Of a stretch of DNA of 64,000 bases, positions 9,988-22,225 are shown piece after piece (the stretch's first letter is position 1; every line of letters starts with the position of its first letter). The notes beneath the pieces were generated by a model. The model was not told where the DNA came from, made no database searches, and worked only from the letters and a program-made list of their open reading frames with translations. The DNA comes from Manduca sexta (Eukaryota > Arthropoda > Insecta > Lepidoptera > Sphingidae), in NCBI RefSeq assembly GCF_014839805.1, contig NC_051119.1, positions 1,490,743 through 1,554,742 on the forward strand, in the 5' to 3' direction. Position numbers and translations under genes: made by a program.

Positions 9988-12900
9988 TTAATGGATGGTA
10001 GGAGCGGCGGCCCCGGTTGCCCACGAGGCGCAGGGCGACGGGTTAGACACCGTCGCCCCGACGCCTCCTTCTCCTCCTATGGCGGCGGCGGGCGGGATCG
10101 GTCTGCTCCCTATCCGCTCCGCGGCCTCCTTCTGCGACATGGCACGCTCGCAGAAGGAGGCCATAGCTCGCCACGACCTCCGACTGCGGACCATGGCGGC
10201 GACCACGGTCGGCAACGAGAGGTCGCTTCCGATGACGGCCAAGAGAGCGCTGCGCTCTTCCGTCCAGGCTGGGCACTCCTCGAGAGTGTGTTGGGCCGTG
10301 TCCTCGCGGCAGTTGCCACAGTGGTGGCACGCGGCGGACTCCTCCTTCCCGGCTATGCGACACAGGTATGCACCGAAGCACCCGTGCCCGGTGAGCACCT
10401 GCGTCAGCCGGAATGTCGGCGCACCGTGGCGCCTGTCCAACCACTGTCGAAGGACGGGTCGCACTGCCGCGACGGTCCTCAAGCCCGCACTCGGGCTCTC
10501 CAGCCTGAGCTGCCATTCCTCCACAGCGGCGTTGCGGAGGGAGACCAGAGTGGTCTCGACCTCTTGGGGGCTAGCCTCTGTCCTCGGCGCAAGCTCTCTT
10601 CCCGCCACCAGAAGACAGAAGAGAGAGCCCGCGCGTCGAGATCCCAGGGCAGAGTGCCCGCCAATACGCAAGCCGCTTCGTGTGAGATCGTGCGGTAGCC
10701 CCTGACGATACGCTGCGCCACCATGCGCTGCGGTCTTCGCAGCAGCCTGACGCAGCGGTCGTTCAGGGAATTGGCCCATACGGGAGAACCGTATAGGGCC
10801 ATAGACCGCACGACTCCAGCGTACAGATTCCGGCAGGGATTGCCAGGACCTTCGACGTTTGGTAGCAGACGGCCGAGAGCACCGGCCGTCCGTACCAACT
10901 TCGGCGAGAGCCTCAAAGTGCGCGCGGAAGTCCCATCGGCTGTCCAGATGAAGACCGAGATACTTCATCTTTGAGCCGACGGGTATCCGCACGCCCTCCA
11001 CAGAGATGTAGGCCTCGATGGGCGGCCTACTCCGAGGCCCATGGAAGGCAAGGGCCTCGGTCTTGTGGAGAGCCACCGCGAGACCCAGTCGCCGAATCCT
11101 GCGCACCACCAATTCGGTACCGAATGAGGCGAGCAGGGACGCCCTCTGAAAGGTCCTGGCCGTCGCCGTCACGAGCGTGTCGTCCGCATAGCAGACGACG
11201 GCGACGCCTCGAAGGTTGGTACCACGGAGCACCTAGTCGTAGCCGATGTTCCACAGGAGCGGCCCGAGGACCGAGCCCTGCGGGACACCGCACGACATCG
11301 CTCTACGGTGCCACCCGTCAGCGCCCGGATACACCACGTACCTGTCTGACAAGTACGAGCGCACCAGACGCCGGAGATAAGGTGGCACCTCGTGATACCG
11401 CAGTGCCTCGTTGATGCAGGCCCAGGGCATGGTGTTAAACGCGTTGGCGATGTCTAAGGACACCGCCAGCACGACCCTGCCCCGAGCGACTGCATCCTCC
11501 GCCAGTGCTTTCACCCGCAGAATCGCGTGAATCGTGGATCGGCCGCGCCTAAACCCGTACTGGCAAGCGGCCAGATCCGGGCCGATCCGTTCGAGATGCC
11601 CGACGAGGCGAGCGTGTACCACACGCTCGAACAGTTTGCACACCTCGTCGAGCAACACGATCGGTCGGTAGGCCGATGGCGACTCTGCGGGTCTCCCTTC
11701 TTTCTTGAGCAGGACAAGCTTCCCCGTCTTCCACCGCGACGGGAAAGTGCCCTGCTCAAAGCACGCGGAGAAAAGGCTACGGAGCCTCGTACCCAGTGAC
11801 TCGACAGCGAGGACCCAGACACGTCCGGGTACACCGTCGAGCCCCGGAGCCGAGTTTTGCTCCGCAACCGAGACACTGCCACCTGGAGCTCTCCAGGCGA
11901 AACCTCCGGGATATCCTCTGCCGGAATCGACAACGATGGCGCCGATGGACGTGGCGCCATCGGTGGAGGAATGGCCTCCTGGGTGGCCGGAAATAACGCC
12001 GCGACAACGTCCGTCACCAGATCGGCTCGGAGACTCTGCGTCAGCGGGGCGCCCACGGGCGGAGCTTGCTCAACGCCATGCGGTACGGGCGTCCCCACGG
12101 GTCGCTGTCGAGAGTTCTCCGAGACTCCTCACGTGCCGCGGCCTTTGCTTGCGCAATGGCCACCCGCAGCGCTCTCTTGGCCGTCTTGTGTAGGCCGTGA
12201 AGCAGCCGCTCCTGTTCATCATCGCCGGGCGGACGGGAATGACGGCGGCGGTGTCTGGCGAGTCGACGGCGCGCAGCCATGCAGGACGCGCGTAACTGGG
12301 TGAGCTCCGCCGACCACCAGTACACCTGTCGCTTCGGAGGGAGGCATCGGGCCCGGGGCATGGCCGCGTCGCAGATTTGCGACATTGCCCCCGAACCACT
12401 CCGCCTCCTCTTCGACCCGCACCGGCCCTGCCGGTACAGGGAACCACGCCTGAACAAGAGCGGCTTCCTTCACGGCCTCCCGGTTGAGCCGCGTAACGGC
12501 CCAACGCTGGCCGCCCCATCGTCGGGAGGTCAAACTTCCACTGTTGCTGGGCTGGTTGGTCCGGGGAGTGGAGACACTGAACCGTATGTACCGGTGATCG
12601 GACAGCGTCTCCTCCTCCACCAGGACTCTCCAGCCCTGGACACGGCGGGCTAGGTCCGGGGTGGCGAACGTGATGTCCACCACCGAACCCCCGTTGTGCC
12701 GCACGCACGTGTCCTCCGACCCCGATTTAGGACGACCAGTCCTGAGGAGATCGCCCATTCCTCCAGGGCCCTACCCCGCGCGTCCGTCACCGACGAACCC
12801 CAGGCCAAGGATTTGGCATTGAAGTCGCCGGCGACAAGCACAGGGCGGGGCTGGCTGCTTTGCACCACCAGGGTTCCCAGCCGAATGAGAAAACTCTCAA

Positions 12901-13196
12901 ATTCGGCTAGGGATCTGTTGGGGAGAAGTAGGCTCCCACTACCCACACCCCCAACAGAACCGCCACACATCCGGTACCCTTCGCTACTTTTTCGAAGGGC
13001 GGGGAGCCGGCGGCACCCGGGTGATGACAGCCACCGAGCCGTCGGAGTCCCCTGCCCAGTCATCCCGGGGGGGAACGAAATACGGCTCGCTGACTACAGC
13101 CACGTGGATTGACCACTGCGCCAGGCTCTGAACAAGCAAGTCCTGCGCTCTGGCGCAGTGATTGATGTTCGCCTGGAGGAAATGTTTTTGTGCCAT
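9988..13196 (-). pseudogene. R1-clade ORF2: endonuclease-reverse transcriptase, frameshifted
   Basis: Domains follow in order on the minus strand across several frames. The APE-like endonuclease (about 13196-12560) has VVSEPY, the catalytic GDFNAKSLAWGS block and a final SDH. A linker leads to the reverse transcriptase with YGFRRGRSTIHAI (about 11570), LDIANAF with a catalytic Asp, GVPQGSVLGPLLWN and the YADD active site near 11190. The C-terminus has a CCHC motif (CHHC...HTLEEC) near 10100. At least five frame changes and an in-frame TAG at 11230-11232, between GYD and VLRG, abolish the protein. The start ATG (13194-13196) lies just after the TAA that closes one ORF1 frame. Catalytic residues themselves are kept, so decay seems to be mainly by indels. 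Confidence 0.85.
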
Positions 13197-13199
13197 GAT

Positions 13200-15158
13200 T
13201 TAATGGGCGATCTCCATCTCCACTGGGTGGGACGGTTGCGGACGCGTCACAACTTCAGCACCTCCTCCGCGACGGTTGCGGGAGGGTCGAAGAGGCGACG
13301 CAATCCTTGCCGCCCACCCTGTGCCCCGCGGGTTTGCCGGCAGCTGCGCACACTGCGCAATGCGGCTCCGCGGAGCAACCCTTGGCCTTGTGGCCCTCAA
13401 GACCGCAACGGTAGCAGATCCCGCTGCGGTCCACCCCTGCGGTGCATTTAGCACCTACGTGCCCCGGCAAAGGCACCTGTAACACCTTTGGGGCCTCGGC
13501 TCAAGGAGCCGGACCCCGGCGGACACGAAGCCTACCAGGACGCGTCCTGCCCTGGCGACCTTATCCGCCACCTTTGCCGGGCACTGGGCCCACGCGGCGC
13601 CCAGACCCGAGTGCTCGATCTTGACCTGGCCCACCTTCAGGTCCTCGATCGAACACTCTCCGATTTTGGCGATAGCCGTTGCGACATCGTCAGGGGTGAC
13701 GGACTCGTCAAGCCCTGAGATGCGCAGCTCTGCCGTCATGACGGGCCGGGAGACGCGAACGTCTTCCAACCCACAGAGCGCCTCCCTCATTTTGATGACG
13801 AGGGAGTCGGCTTTCGCCTCGGACTCAGGTCCGGGCACCTCGAAAGGTAGGCACCGGTGGCCACCCGTCGCGCCTTCATGCCGACCCCGATGCCAAGGCT
13901 GGCCAGGTCGACTTTGCCCCTGACCGCCTGCAGGGCCTGGGCGTAGGTCGTGCCCCGTTCTACCGCCTCCGGTGCTACCGTCAGGGTGACGGCAGCCTTC
14001 TTCGGAAGACGAAGCTGGGGCACAACCTTGCGCACCACCTTCTGCCTCTGGCCGGCATTTGGGGCGTTCGGCTTCGGCCCGGTCCTCCTCTTGTTCCTCT
14101 TCCCCTGCCGCCCCGGTTACCCACCACTGTCCACCCTTCTTCCACTGTTGTGGGGCCGGAGCGGATTGAGGCAGAGGCGTCGCCGCTCTCCTCCTGGACC
14201 CCGCATACGCCGACGCGGCGGGCGTTGGGCAGGCTCCTCGGCCACAGGTGTGGCTGCAGGAGCGGGGGCCGAGGCGGGAGCTGGAACGTCAGCAGATCTG
14301 GGCGGAGCCGCGAGTGTTGCTGCTGCCCGACTCCTCCTCTCCCCGACGGCTGGCCAGGACGGGCCAGACACCACCGACGCCACTGACGAGCGTGGGAAGG
14401 GCGCTGGGGCGAGTTTGGCCGAGATCGCCTCGAGCGTTTTCTCCATGAGAGCTTCCATCCGTCTCTCATGCCGCTCGAGGCGATCCTCCTCCTTTTCTTA
14501 GAGGCCGCCTTCGGCTCCCTGGAGCGGTCGCCGGCCACAAAATCCTCGAGGATTTTGTTCTGGGTGGCCAAGGCAGCCTCCAGTGCCGTCACCTTCCGCT
14601 CGAGGGAGGCTATTATGGCCTCCAGTCTCGCGGTTTCCGCGGAGGAGGGCTCTTCCGCGCGCTCCTGCAGCTTGGCGGCATCCTCCCTGAGAGCCTTCAC
14701 AAACGTCCCTTTGAGGTTCCGGGACGCTTTTGAGACGTGACGGATGTTCTCCGCCACCTCAAGGAGGAGGTTCTTTGTGGGAACCTTTGCCGACTTTGGC
14801 GCCGCAATTTTCGGGCAGGGCGCCACGATCCTCACTTCCTGGAGCGCTGTCTCCTCCTCCACTGCGCGGGCGGCTTCGGCCACACGTTCCTCCCTCAGGG
14901 CCGACTGGTAAGCCTCCCTAATCCCGGCCACGGAGTCATCCTCCTCCGTATCCGAGGCTGAGGCCCCACACAATTTTTTGGCAGCGGCGCGCAATACTGG
15001 GTCCGTTGCGCTGCCACTGCCACTCGTGCGGACTCCCCGCGGCCTTTTGAGGCCGGCTTACGGGGTTGCCGCGCCATTCGCCTAGGTAGCCGCGAAGAGT
15101 CACTGCTCGGCTCGGACTCGCTCAGGATCCGGGCCGGCGCGCGCCTCCTAGCGGCCAC
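13200..15158 (-). pseudogene. R1-clade ORF1: gag-like nucleic-acid-binding protein, frameshifted
   Basis: The best frame covers 13981-14994, with an acidic and alanine-rich, probably coiled-coil N-terminal half. A frame at 14895-15158 supplies a likely N-terminus (RILSESEPSSDSS). Around 13455-13838 there is a VSRPVMTAELRISGLDESVT segment typical of gag proteins in this group. CCHC knuckles follow near 13350-13450 (CYRCGLEGHKAKGC and CAVCAAAGK). ORF1 proteins of this group bind RNA and form particles with the transcript. At least three frameshifts break it. Confidence 0.75.
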
Positions 15159-15858
15159 CGCCTTCCTGGCTTAGAGCCACTACCACCGCGCATCTCGGCA
15201 GTCGAGGTGGAGGCAGTGTTACGCCCAGTCGCCAACGGAATGTCGCGGTCGGAGAGCAACTCTACCTCGACAGTGCACACCGTTTTGTTAATATTTTTTG
15301 GGTTTCCATCTTATTCCCACGAGTATGGGGGAAATAACGGTCCGCCCAGGCAGTGCCCCCTGTACCTGGGTAAGCCTAGCGTAACCCGCGCAGAGTGTCG
15401 GCCGGTACTCTGGCGGGGGTCGCACTCGGGACCGAACTACCCATCGGCCATGCATCCCCTCGCGGTGCGCCGCCGCTTGGGATTCGGGGTGATTTTTTAT
15501 AGAGGTTTTCTTCCTCGCGGTCCGGGCGGTTAAGCCAAGACCCTCGGTCCAGTGGGAGCGCGAGACATATCCACAGACCTCCACACCAGATTACGATCTG
15601 CGACGGCGACAATGGGAGGGAGTCCCCCCACTGCCTGCTCGGGGCGGGATGAGCGCACACCGAGCCCGTCGACACCCCGGACAGAACCGGGAGCCGCCCG
15701 AGATGGGCCCACCTCGTCCGAATCGGACGACGGCCGCCGCAAGGGGCGACGACCGCCATCCAACTCCATTGTCAGGATATTGGCCGTCGCGCCGACCAGC
15801 TCGATCGACGCGCCGTTGCCCAGGGTGCACCACGAGGAGGTTTCCTGACCTAGCACCC
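15159..15858 (-). other. 5' leader of the R1-clade element
   Basis: GC-rich sequence between the presumed ORF1 start and the element's 5' boundary at the target duplication. Short frames here have no recognisable content. Confidence 0.55.
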
Positions 15859-15873
15859 CTACTCACACCTGCC
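15859..15873 (+). repeat. Target-site duplication of the R1-clade insertion, right
   Basis: CTACTCACACCTGCC, matching 9592-9606. The interrupted 102-bp monomer continues directly from here. Confidence 0.85.
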
Positions 15874-16863
15874 TGCGCTACTCACGTTAAGCTGCATCAC
15901 CTGCCTGCCGAACTGACGTCTAGCTGCATCACGTCTACCTGCATTGCATCTACACTTCTTCAGTCTTCACAAGGAAACCGACGCGAGCGGACGCACGCTC
16001 GACGGGCCCTCGCGGCCCTTCGCGGCCCACCGGCCGGGCGGGCCAACCACCCTACCCCACACTGAGGGGGGTGTTAACAACGTAACCGTCACGTAAATTA
16101 CGGGATAAGTGAACGTTATAGTGCTAAGTGAATAGTTAAATTAAATAAATTAAATAAATAGTGACAGTGAATAATGACTTAAATAATCTAACAAGTGTTA
16201 ATTGGTGTATTAACATTAATATTTGCAATAGACACAGTTATAATATCTATAACCCAACTGATATTAAATTAAGACACTTAGTGTTAACCTATAAATAATT
16301 AATAGTGTGTACTCATAACATCTAGTGAACACTGTATAACCACGTAATAAGTGTAGTGAACTATCATTAACAAGAACCAGTTAATAAATAAATAAATAAA
16401 GCCATAATAACCAGTGAATAATGAATAAATAAATAAACAATAGCTAAACATATACAGTGGTGGTAAATAAATAAATAAATAATAAAGAAATAAATATAAT
16501 AAAATAAATAAATAAAAAAAATATTATATTAATATAAAATTAAAATAAAATAAAATAAATTAATATAAAATAAATAAATAAAAATAAAAAAAAAATAAAA
16601 TGGAATAAAATAAAATAAAATAAAAAATAAATAACTGACTTTAATCAGCTAACAGTTCAACTCTGTGATTGACTCGTGAACTGTGACAGTGAAAGTGATT
16701 ACTGTGGGTGCACCTGGCAGTGCACAACAAGCATACATACACACGCACCAGCTAGATACGCTGGGCGTGTGCACCCTGGTGGCCGTTACCACTACTGCCG
16801 CTACCACTACGGCACACACATATTGGGCACATACAACTGTTATGCACCACACTCTCTGACACA
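15874..16863 (+). other. LINE copy 1 5' leader: last monomer, GC-rich patch, AT-rich tract
   Basis: The remaining monomer ends near 15935. A GC-rich patch (15970-16075) resembles the GC-rich start of the element. It is followed by about 500 bp of almost pure AAATAAAT-type simple sequence (16130-16640) and a mixed stretch leading to ORF1. No coding capacity. The AT tract is dense in TAA triplets, so no long frame can cross it. Confidence 0.6.
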
Positions 16864-18045
16864 ATGGCCGCAACACAACATGATGCCCTAACGAGTTCGC
16901 TGATGCGCACAGTGACGTGCCACCTGTCGTCGTCGTCAACAACAACCTCCCCGCGGCACGCACAACTGTGTCTGAATGCCTACTGGCCATCCATAAACTC
17001 ACTAAAAAGATCATAACTACAATCAACACTGGCAAAAGTGTCACTTCGGAGAACAAGAAGGCGACCATTGCATTCGCCAGTGAAATCAGCACAATCACTA
17101 AAGAAATCAGCAACTTGTGTCAGACGAAACTCACTCTCAATCAAATCAAAGAAGACATTAAAGCTACCATCCGAGAAGAAGTTGCAAAACACACGGCGAC
17201 AGTTGCGGGCGCTGCAGTGCCTGCCCCCATCGCCACCAACACCAGTGCAAGGACATACGCGGCGGTAGTGGCATCTAATAACAACACACCTACACCTACA
17301 CCTTCACCGAAACCTGTCAGCAAGCCAGCGCTCATAGTCTCCTCCACTGACAACATCACTGACGCCAAAGAAGTCATCACCTGCGTCAAGAGGGAGGTGA
17401 CGTCCCGCGGCACGGGATCCGCACCGACTAAAATCCAGCCAATCTCCAAGAATAGAGCGGTCGTCGGTCTTACAGCCGTTCCTGTCAGAAAACGTAGGCC
17501 CATGCTCATGCTTAAAGGCATAGCGAAGGAAATCAAAGCCAAAGAACTAATCAGCGTCATTTTGGGACAAAACCCCCACAATCACAGAGGCCTGCGAAAA
17601 TCAAAACAACGACATCGCCATCAGATTTATCAGAGACAACCGGAAGGACTGGTTATACAACGCCGCACTGGTCACGACACCCAGAGTGTGGCGAGCGTTC
17701 ATTGCACTCGAGCGAATCAACATTGAATATCAGCGTGTACACGTTGAAAATTACACTCCGTTCCTTCACAGCTTTGCTTGTCTGCAATTTGGGCACACAA
17801 AGAATCGGTGCACGTCTACCAATACACGCTGCCGCTTCTGCGCTTCTAACGAACATAAGGACTCCGATTGCCCCGATCGTACTAATAGCGAAGCCTTCAA
17901 GTGTCATAACTGCGTCACCATCAACAATAAACGAGGACTAGATACGGACGTAAATCACGTGGCCACCTTGAATCGGTGCCTACTTGTTCGGAAAATACGT
18001 GCAAATATCTTCGCCCAAGTCGACTATGGCCAACAAGAAGAATAG
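16864..18045 (+). pseudogene. LINE copy 1 ORF1: gag-like protein with zinc knuckles, frameshifted
   Basis: A likely start ATG at 16864 is out of phase with the main frame by an indel near 16880; the main frame then runs to about 17575, and another shift leads to the frame ending at 18045. The N-terminal half is helical and charged, the middle is Thr/Pro-rich, and VKREVTSRGTGSAP starts the conserved gag fold. The C-terminus has zinc knuckles: an incomplete CLQFGHTKNRC, an intact CRFCASNEHKDSDC, and a third CHNC...H...C. Such proteins bind the element's RNA. Its last 20 nt overlap the start of ORF2 in another frame, the usual compact arrangement. Confidence 0.8.
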
Positions 18046-21000
18046 TAAGAACAACCAAAATAACTGTCCAACGAACAATAATATTAATATTATTCAATGC
18101 AATCTAGATCGAAGCTATAACAGCTACCAAGAATTGTTACAATACCTTGAGGACAATAGCTGCGACATAGCCCTGATTTCTGAACCATATGTTGGCAAAG
18201 CCCTTATAATAAAAACGCCACCCGGATACGATGTGCATCAGTTTCCCGCCGACGACGAGCACCCGATGAAAGCAGCAATAATCATTAACAAAACGCTTGG
18301 CTACACCCTGGGAATCAGCCAGTTTTCATCCACCAATTTGGCCACCATGCTGATAAAGATCGGCAACCGCAACATCTACATATCCAGCGTATACGTGGAA
18401 CCTAACGAAGACAAAAACAACACTATATTGAAGTTAGAACGTTTCATCGATTGCACCAAAGACTCGCACCGCATAATCGGTGGCAACTTCAATGGCTGGC
18501 ACCAGGTGTGGGGATCACCCAAGGCGAACAAGCGAGGAATAGATGTCATGAACCTCATAATCAATAAAGAACTCACCGTCTGCAACATTGGAGAAGCACC
18601 AACCTTTGAAAACATCACTCACGGGAAATTAAGACAGTCTATTATCGACCGCACCATTGCAACACCAAACCTTAGCAACCAAATTCATCAATGGAAGGTC
18701 TCTGGCGATGTTTGCACGACATCTCAACACAATGCAATATCATACATCCTGGCCCTGGACCATAAACCCAGTAGAAACAAAAGTCAAACCACATACAAAT
18801 ATAATACTAATGACGTCTACTGGGATATCTTCACAACACAACTAACCAAAGGCTTGGAAGCGGCCATGCTCACCAACACAGACGACATCGCAGCATTCGG
18901 CCAAACAGCATTGGACGAATACATCGACAAGATAACAAAAACAATACAAACCACCTGTAAACGGCTCTTTCCTACAAAAAGAAAATTCCCCACCCGCGCT
19001 CCCTTCTGGAACGACAAACTGGAACAATTGAAATCGCAGCTTTTCAAAATCCATCATAATATCAGTACTAACAAAAGCAGAGGTATGCCATATGAAGAAC
19101 TACAGAAGGAACAAGGTGAGAAAGCCAAAGAATATTCTGCGGCCATCCGACAAGAATCCACTGCTCACTTCCGCAATTTCTGTAGCTTTCAAGGTAAAGA
19201 GAATGTATTTTCACTCACAAACCGCCTCCTCAAATGCGCCCCTCCGCGCAAACCACCGGCCACTCTATATATCGATGGCAAATATACCAATAATGCCCAA
19301 GATACGGCTGCTGCGATTATACAGAAATTCTTTCCGGACAATGACAGAAGTGAAGACAACCCCACACAAGAAAAAAATCAGACAAGACTCATGCAACATC
19401 CCCGATACTCCAAACGACCCACCCTTTTCGGCGGATGAGGTTCTCGAATGCCTGCAATCTGTGAACCCCCAAAGAGCCCCCGGCATGGACCATCTGACGT
19501 CGGATATATGCCTGCAATTCGCAAAGGCTTCCCCCTCAATTGTTACGGGAATAATGAATCGATGCCTGAAACTCGAATACTTCCCTAGAGCTTGGAAGCA
19601 GGCTTTTGTCAAAATTCTTCCTAAACCCGGCAAAACTGACTACACAAGCATGTCTTTATATCGACCAATCGGGCTCATTTGCATGCTGGGGAAAGCGCTG
19701 AAGAAATTAATCGCAAAAAGGATAACATATCACCTCGGCACATCTAACAATATGCACCCTCAGCAATATGGTTTTCGAGAACAAAAGTCAACCACGCAAG
19801 CCCTCAACATTGCCATTGAAATATTCAAGCGCGCCAAACAAGCAAAACGACACGTCATAGGTGTGTCGCTGGACATCCAAGCGGCCTTTGATAATGCCTG
19901 ATGGCCCGCGCTCTTCAACAGACTACAGGCCGCAAAATGTCCCAGGAACATCTATTAGATCATGAAGAACTATACACTCAATAGACAAACACACATAAAC
20001 TTTGCTGACACAACCACACACAAAGACATGACCCGAGGGTGCATCCAGGGATCTGTGTTGGGACCGCTCATATGAAATTTGATTCTCGATGAACTATTAG
20101 AGATAGAATTGCCTGACGGCTGTCACATTCAAGCATATGCAGACGACGTTCTACTTATCGTGCAAAACAATGATCTTACCAGCCTACAAGATAACACCAA
20201 CAAAGCTCTTGAACTGATCACTAAATGGGGCGAAAAGGTGAAGCTTAAGTTCGGCCCGAACAAAATTCAAATGGTCGCGTTCATACGCAAAGCACACACA
20301 ACGAATATACGAATGCAGGGTCAAGCTATCCAACTTCAGGATGAACTTAAATTGCTAGGAGTCAGAATCTATAAGAATCTGCGTTTCATCAAACACATAC
20401 ATCATATTATTAGCAAAGCATATAAAATATACAACTGCCTATGCAGATATATTAGACCCACATGGGGAATCCACTCCGATAATGTAAGAATCATATATTT
20501 ACATGTCATACAGCTGATCATTACGGATGCAGCTGGCATATGGCACTCTGCCATCAAATATAAGCACGTCAAACAAAAGCTCAAATCCTTCCAACGCGGA
20601 TTCACAATAAAGGCTATACGAGGTTTCCGCACTGTGTCCGGTACCGCTTCCATTGCATTGTCTGATTTGACTCCACTGCACGCCAAAATCATGAAAGTGG
20701 CCATGACTGAACAGACCAAACTCACATCGACCACGGTGCATTTACCTGACGACATAATCCTTGAGACGCCAGCACCACTGCATTCACTGCTGCACCCCTC
20801 AGCGAGAATAAACATGAAGATCCTTACAGCTCCCACACAAGAAATTACCTCTGCACTCGGCGATCATTACACCACCACGAAAATTTACACTGACGGTAGC
20901 AAAATCGACGGACATGTGTGTGCAGCCTTCGTCGCCCACCACTCCAATGGAGACACCAGAACCGTACGCATTTACAAACTACATAGCAGCTGTTCGGTCT

Positions 21001-21659
21001 TCCAGGCCGAACTTCTCGCAATAAGAAAAGCCTGTGACTGGACCATGGGGAAAAAGCTACAAGACACCATCATCTACACAGACTCAATGAGTGCCGCTAG
21101 AGAAATTGAAAACCCGAGTAGTACCAACCCACAGGTAGTCCAAATACATAAGATCATCAACCAAATAAATGAATCCAGTCATAATATCAACATCGCCTGG
21201 GTAAAAGCACACGTCAGCATTGTGGGCAACGTAGAGGCGGACACTGCCGCTAAAGCCGCTGCTCACTCACACCGAGCGCAGGAGTAAAATTACTTTCCTA
21301 TCAGTTTCGTCAAACACATAACAAGAAATCAAAGCATACTTGACAGTAATACCGCATATACAACCGAACGTCAGGGGCAACACACGCGGAATGTCCTGCC
21401 CAATAAAGACGTTATCCAGAAACTTCAAGAAGCCATAGAGATCGACTTTGCCTGGACGCAGGTACTCACCGGGCATGGGTACTGCTTGCAGTACCTACAT
21501 CGCTTCAAGATTTCTGCGACCGACAAGTGCCCCTGTAATCCTGACACCGTGCAAACATTCAAACACCTGCTCGAGGAATGCCCCCGCTTCACCCAAGCCA
21601 GACAGCCACATGAAGAAATCTGCCACCACTGTGATCTCGAACCGTATAACATAGCTTAA
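18026..21659 (+). pseudogene. LINE copy 1 ORF2: endonuclease, reverse transcriptase, RNase H; inactive
   Basis: The ATG at 18026 starts an APE-type endonuclease (NIIQCNLDRSYNS, LISEPYVGK). Its GDFN motif reads GNFN and the closing SDH motif reads SQH, so two catalytic Asp residues are lost. A frameshift near 19350-19430 leads into the reverse transcriptase (YGFREQKSTTQA, VSLDIQAAFDNA, GCIQGSVLGPL, AYADDVLL). In-frame stops lie at about 19898 (TGA), 19953 (TAG) and 20070 (TGA). An RNase H domain follows (YTDGS, ELLAI, YTDS, WVKAH, EADTAAK; all catalytic residues present), then TGHGYCLQYLHRF and a CPC...H...EEC motif. Copy 2 reads some codons further at the C-terminus, because copy 1 has a 4-bp deletion near 21655. 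Confidence 0.88.
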
Positions 21660-22141
21660 TTGATAATAAGAAATGTATCGAATCACTTGACCAACTGCTG
21701 CACGCCATAGTGTCGCAACTGAAAGAATATAATAACATATAATACACATATATAATAACTAGCAACGACACTGTGGCGTGTAGCAGACATCGTATACATA
21801 TGTAAACATGCTGGCTTAGTTACTTAACGCACATAGGTGAATAGTTATGACTTATGACACTGATTCATATAACGCGCAACACTTAACATTTGCGGCAATA
21901 CACTACGCTCATACCATCACTCCAAACGGTTGCTACATATCTACATAATACACTCATGTACACACTTTACTATTTTGCATGCTTGCCTTACATACATATA
22001 CAAAAACCACTTAGTCAACGTTTGTACTTACTCATTTCTGCTACCTCAACATCGCTCTAACAACACAACACGTGTGACACACCATAACAATCGCTCATCA
22101 TAACCCCACATTGTGACCACTACAAGCACCCCCCTCCCCCC
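21660..22141 (+). other. Spacer between ORF2 and ORF3 of LINE copy 1
   Basis: About 500 bp without a supported frame, conserved in copy 2 (roughly 27965-28435). Its end carries the promoter-like elements annotated next. Confidence 0.6.
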
Positions 22142-22178
22142 TATATACGCACATACCCCGCTTTAGACTCTCATTAAC
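22142..22178 (+). promoter_or_regulatory. Possible internal core promoter for ORF3 (TATA plus initiator)
   Basis: TATATA begins at 22142 and an initiator-like TCATTA begins at 22171, so the presumed start A lies about 31 bp downstream, the usual spacing for RNA polymerase II. The ORF3 ATG follows at 22226 after a leader of about 50 nt. Both elements and their spacing (one base shorter) are kept in copy 2 at 27931-27964. The role is inferred from sequence only. Confidence 0.4.
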
Positions 22179-22225
22179 ATCACTAAACTTTCTTAAACTT
22201 TCTTAAACCTATACATCTACCCAAC

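Larger units (their letters stand above)
9607..15858 (-). mobile_element. R1-clade non-LTR retrotransposon, degenerate, nested in LINE copy 1
   Basis: A 6.25-kb inverted element with strikingly high GC content. Its 5' end is at 15858 and its 3' end at 9607, closing with only about four A residues. It encodes an ORF1 with CCHC knuckles and an ORF2 with an APE-type endonuclease and reverse transcriptase but no RNase H. The endonuclease start (QANINHCARAQDLL) and the C-terminal TGHGCFGAYLCRI and CHHCGNCRED motifs are typical of the R1/TRAS/SART group. The 15-bp target duplication within a defined monomer fits the clade's habit of inserting at specific sequences. Both ORFs are broken, so this copy is dead. 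Confidence 0.88.

Noticed and set aside
9991..15848. Many long plus-strand frames (for example 9991-10698, 11705-12193, 13950-14501)
   Set aside because: They lie opposite the R1-clade ORFs on the minus strand. High GC content makes stop codons rare in all frames, and these show no domains.
16130..16640. Matrix-attachment region or replication origin in the AT tract
   Set aside because: Only simple AAATAAAT-type repetition is visible; nothing specific supports a functional element.
16649..17113. A 154-codon minus-strand hydrophobic frame
   Set aside because: It is antisense to LINE ORF1 and its leader; the hydrophobicity comes from translating AC-rich sequence in reverse.
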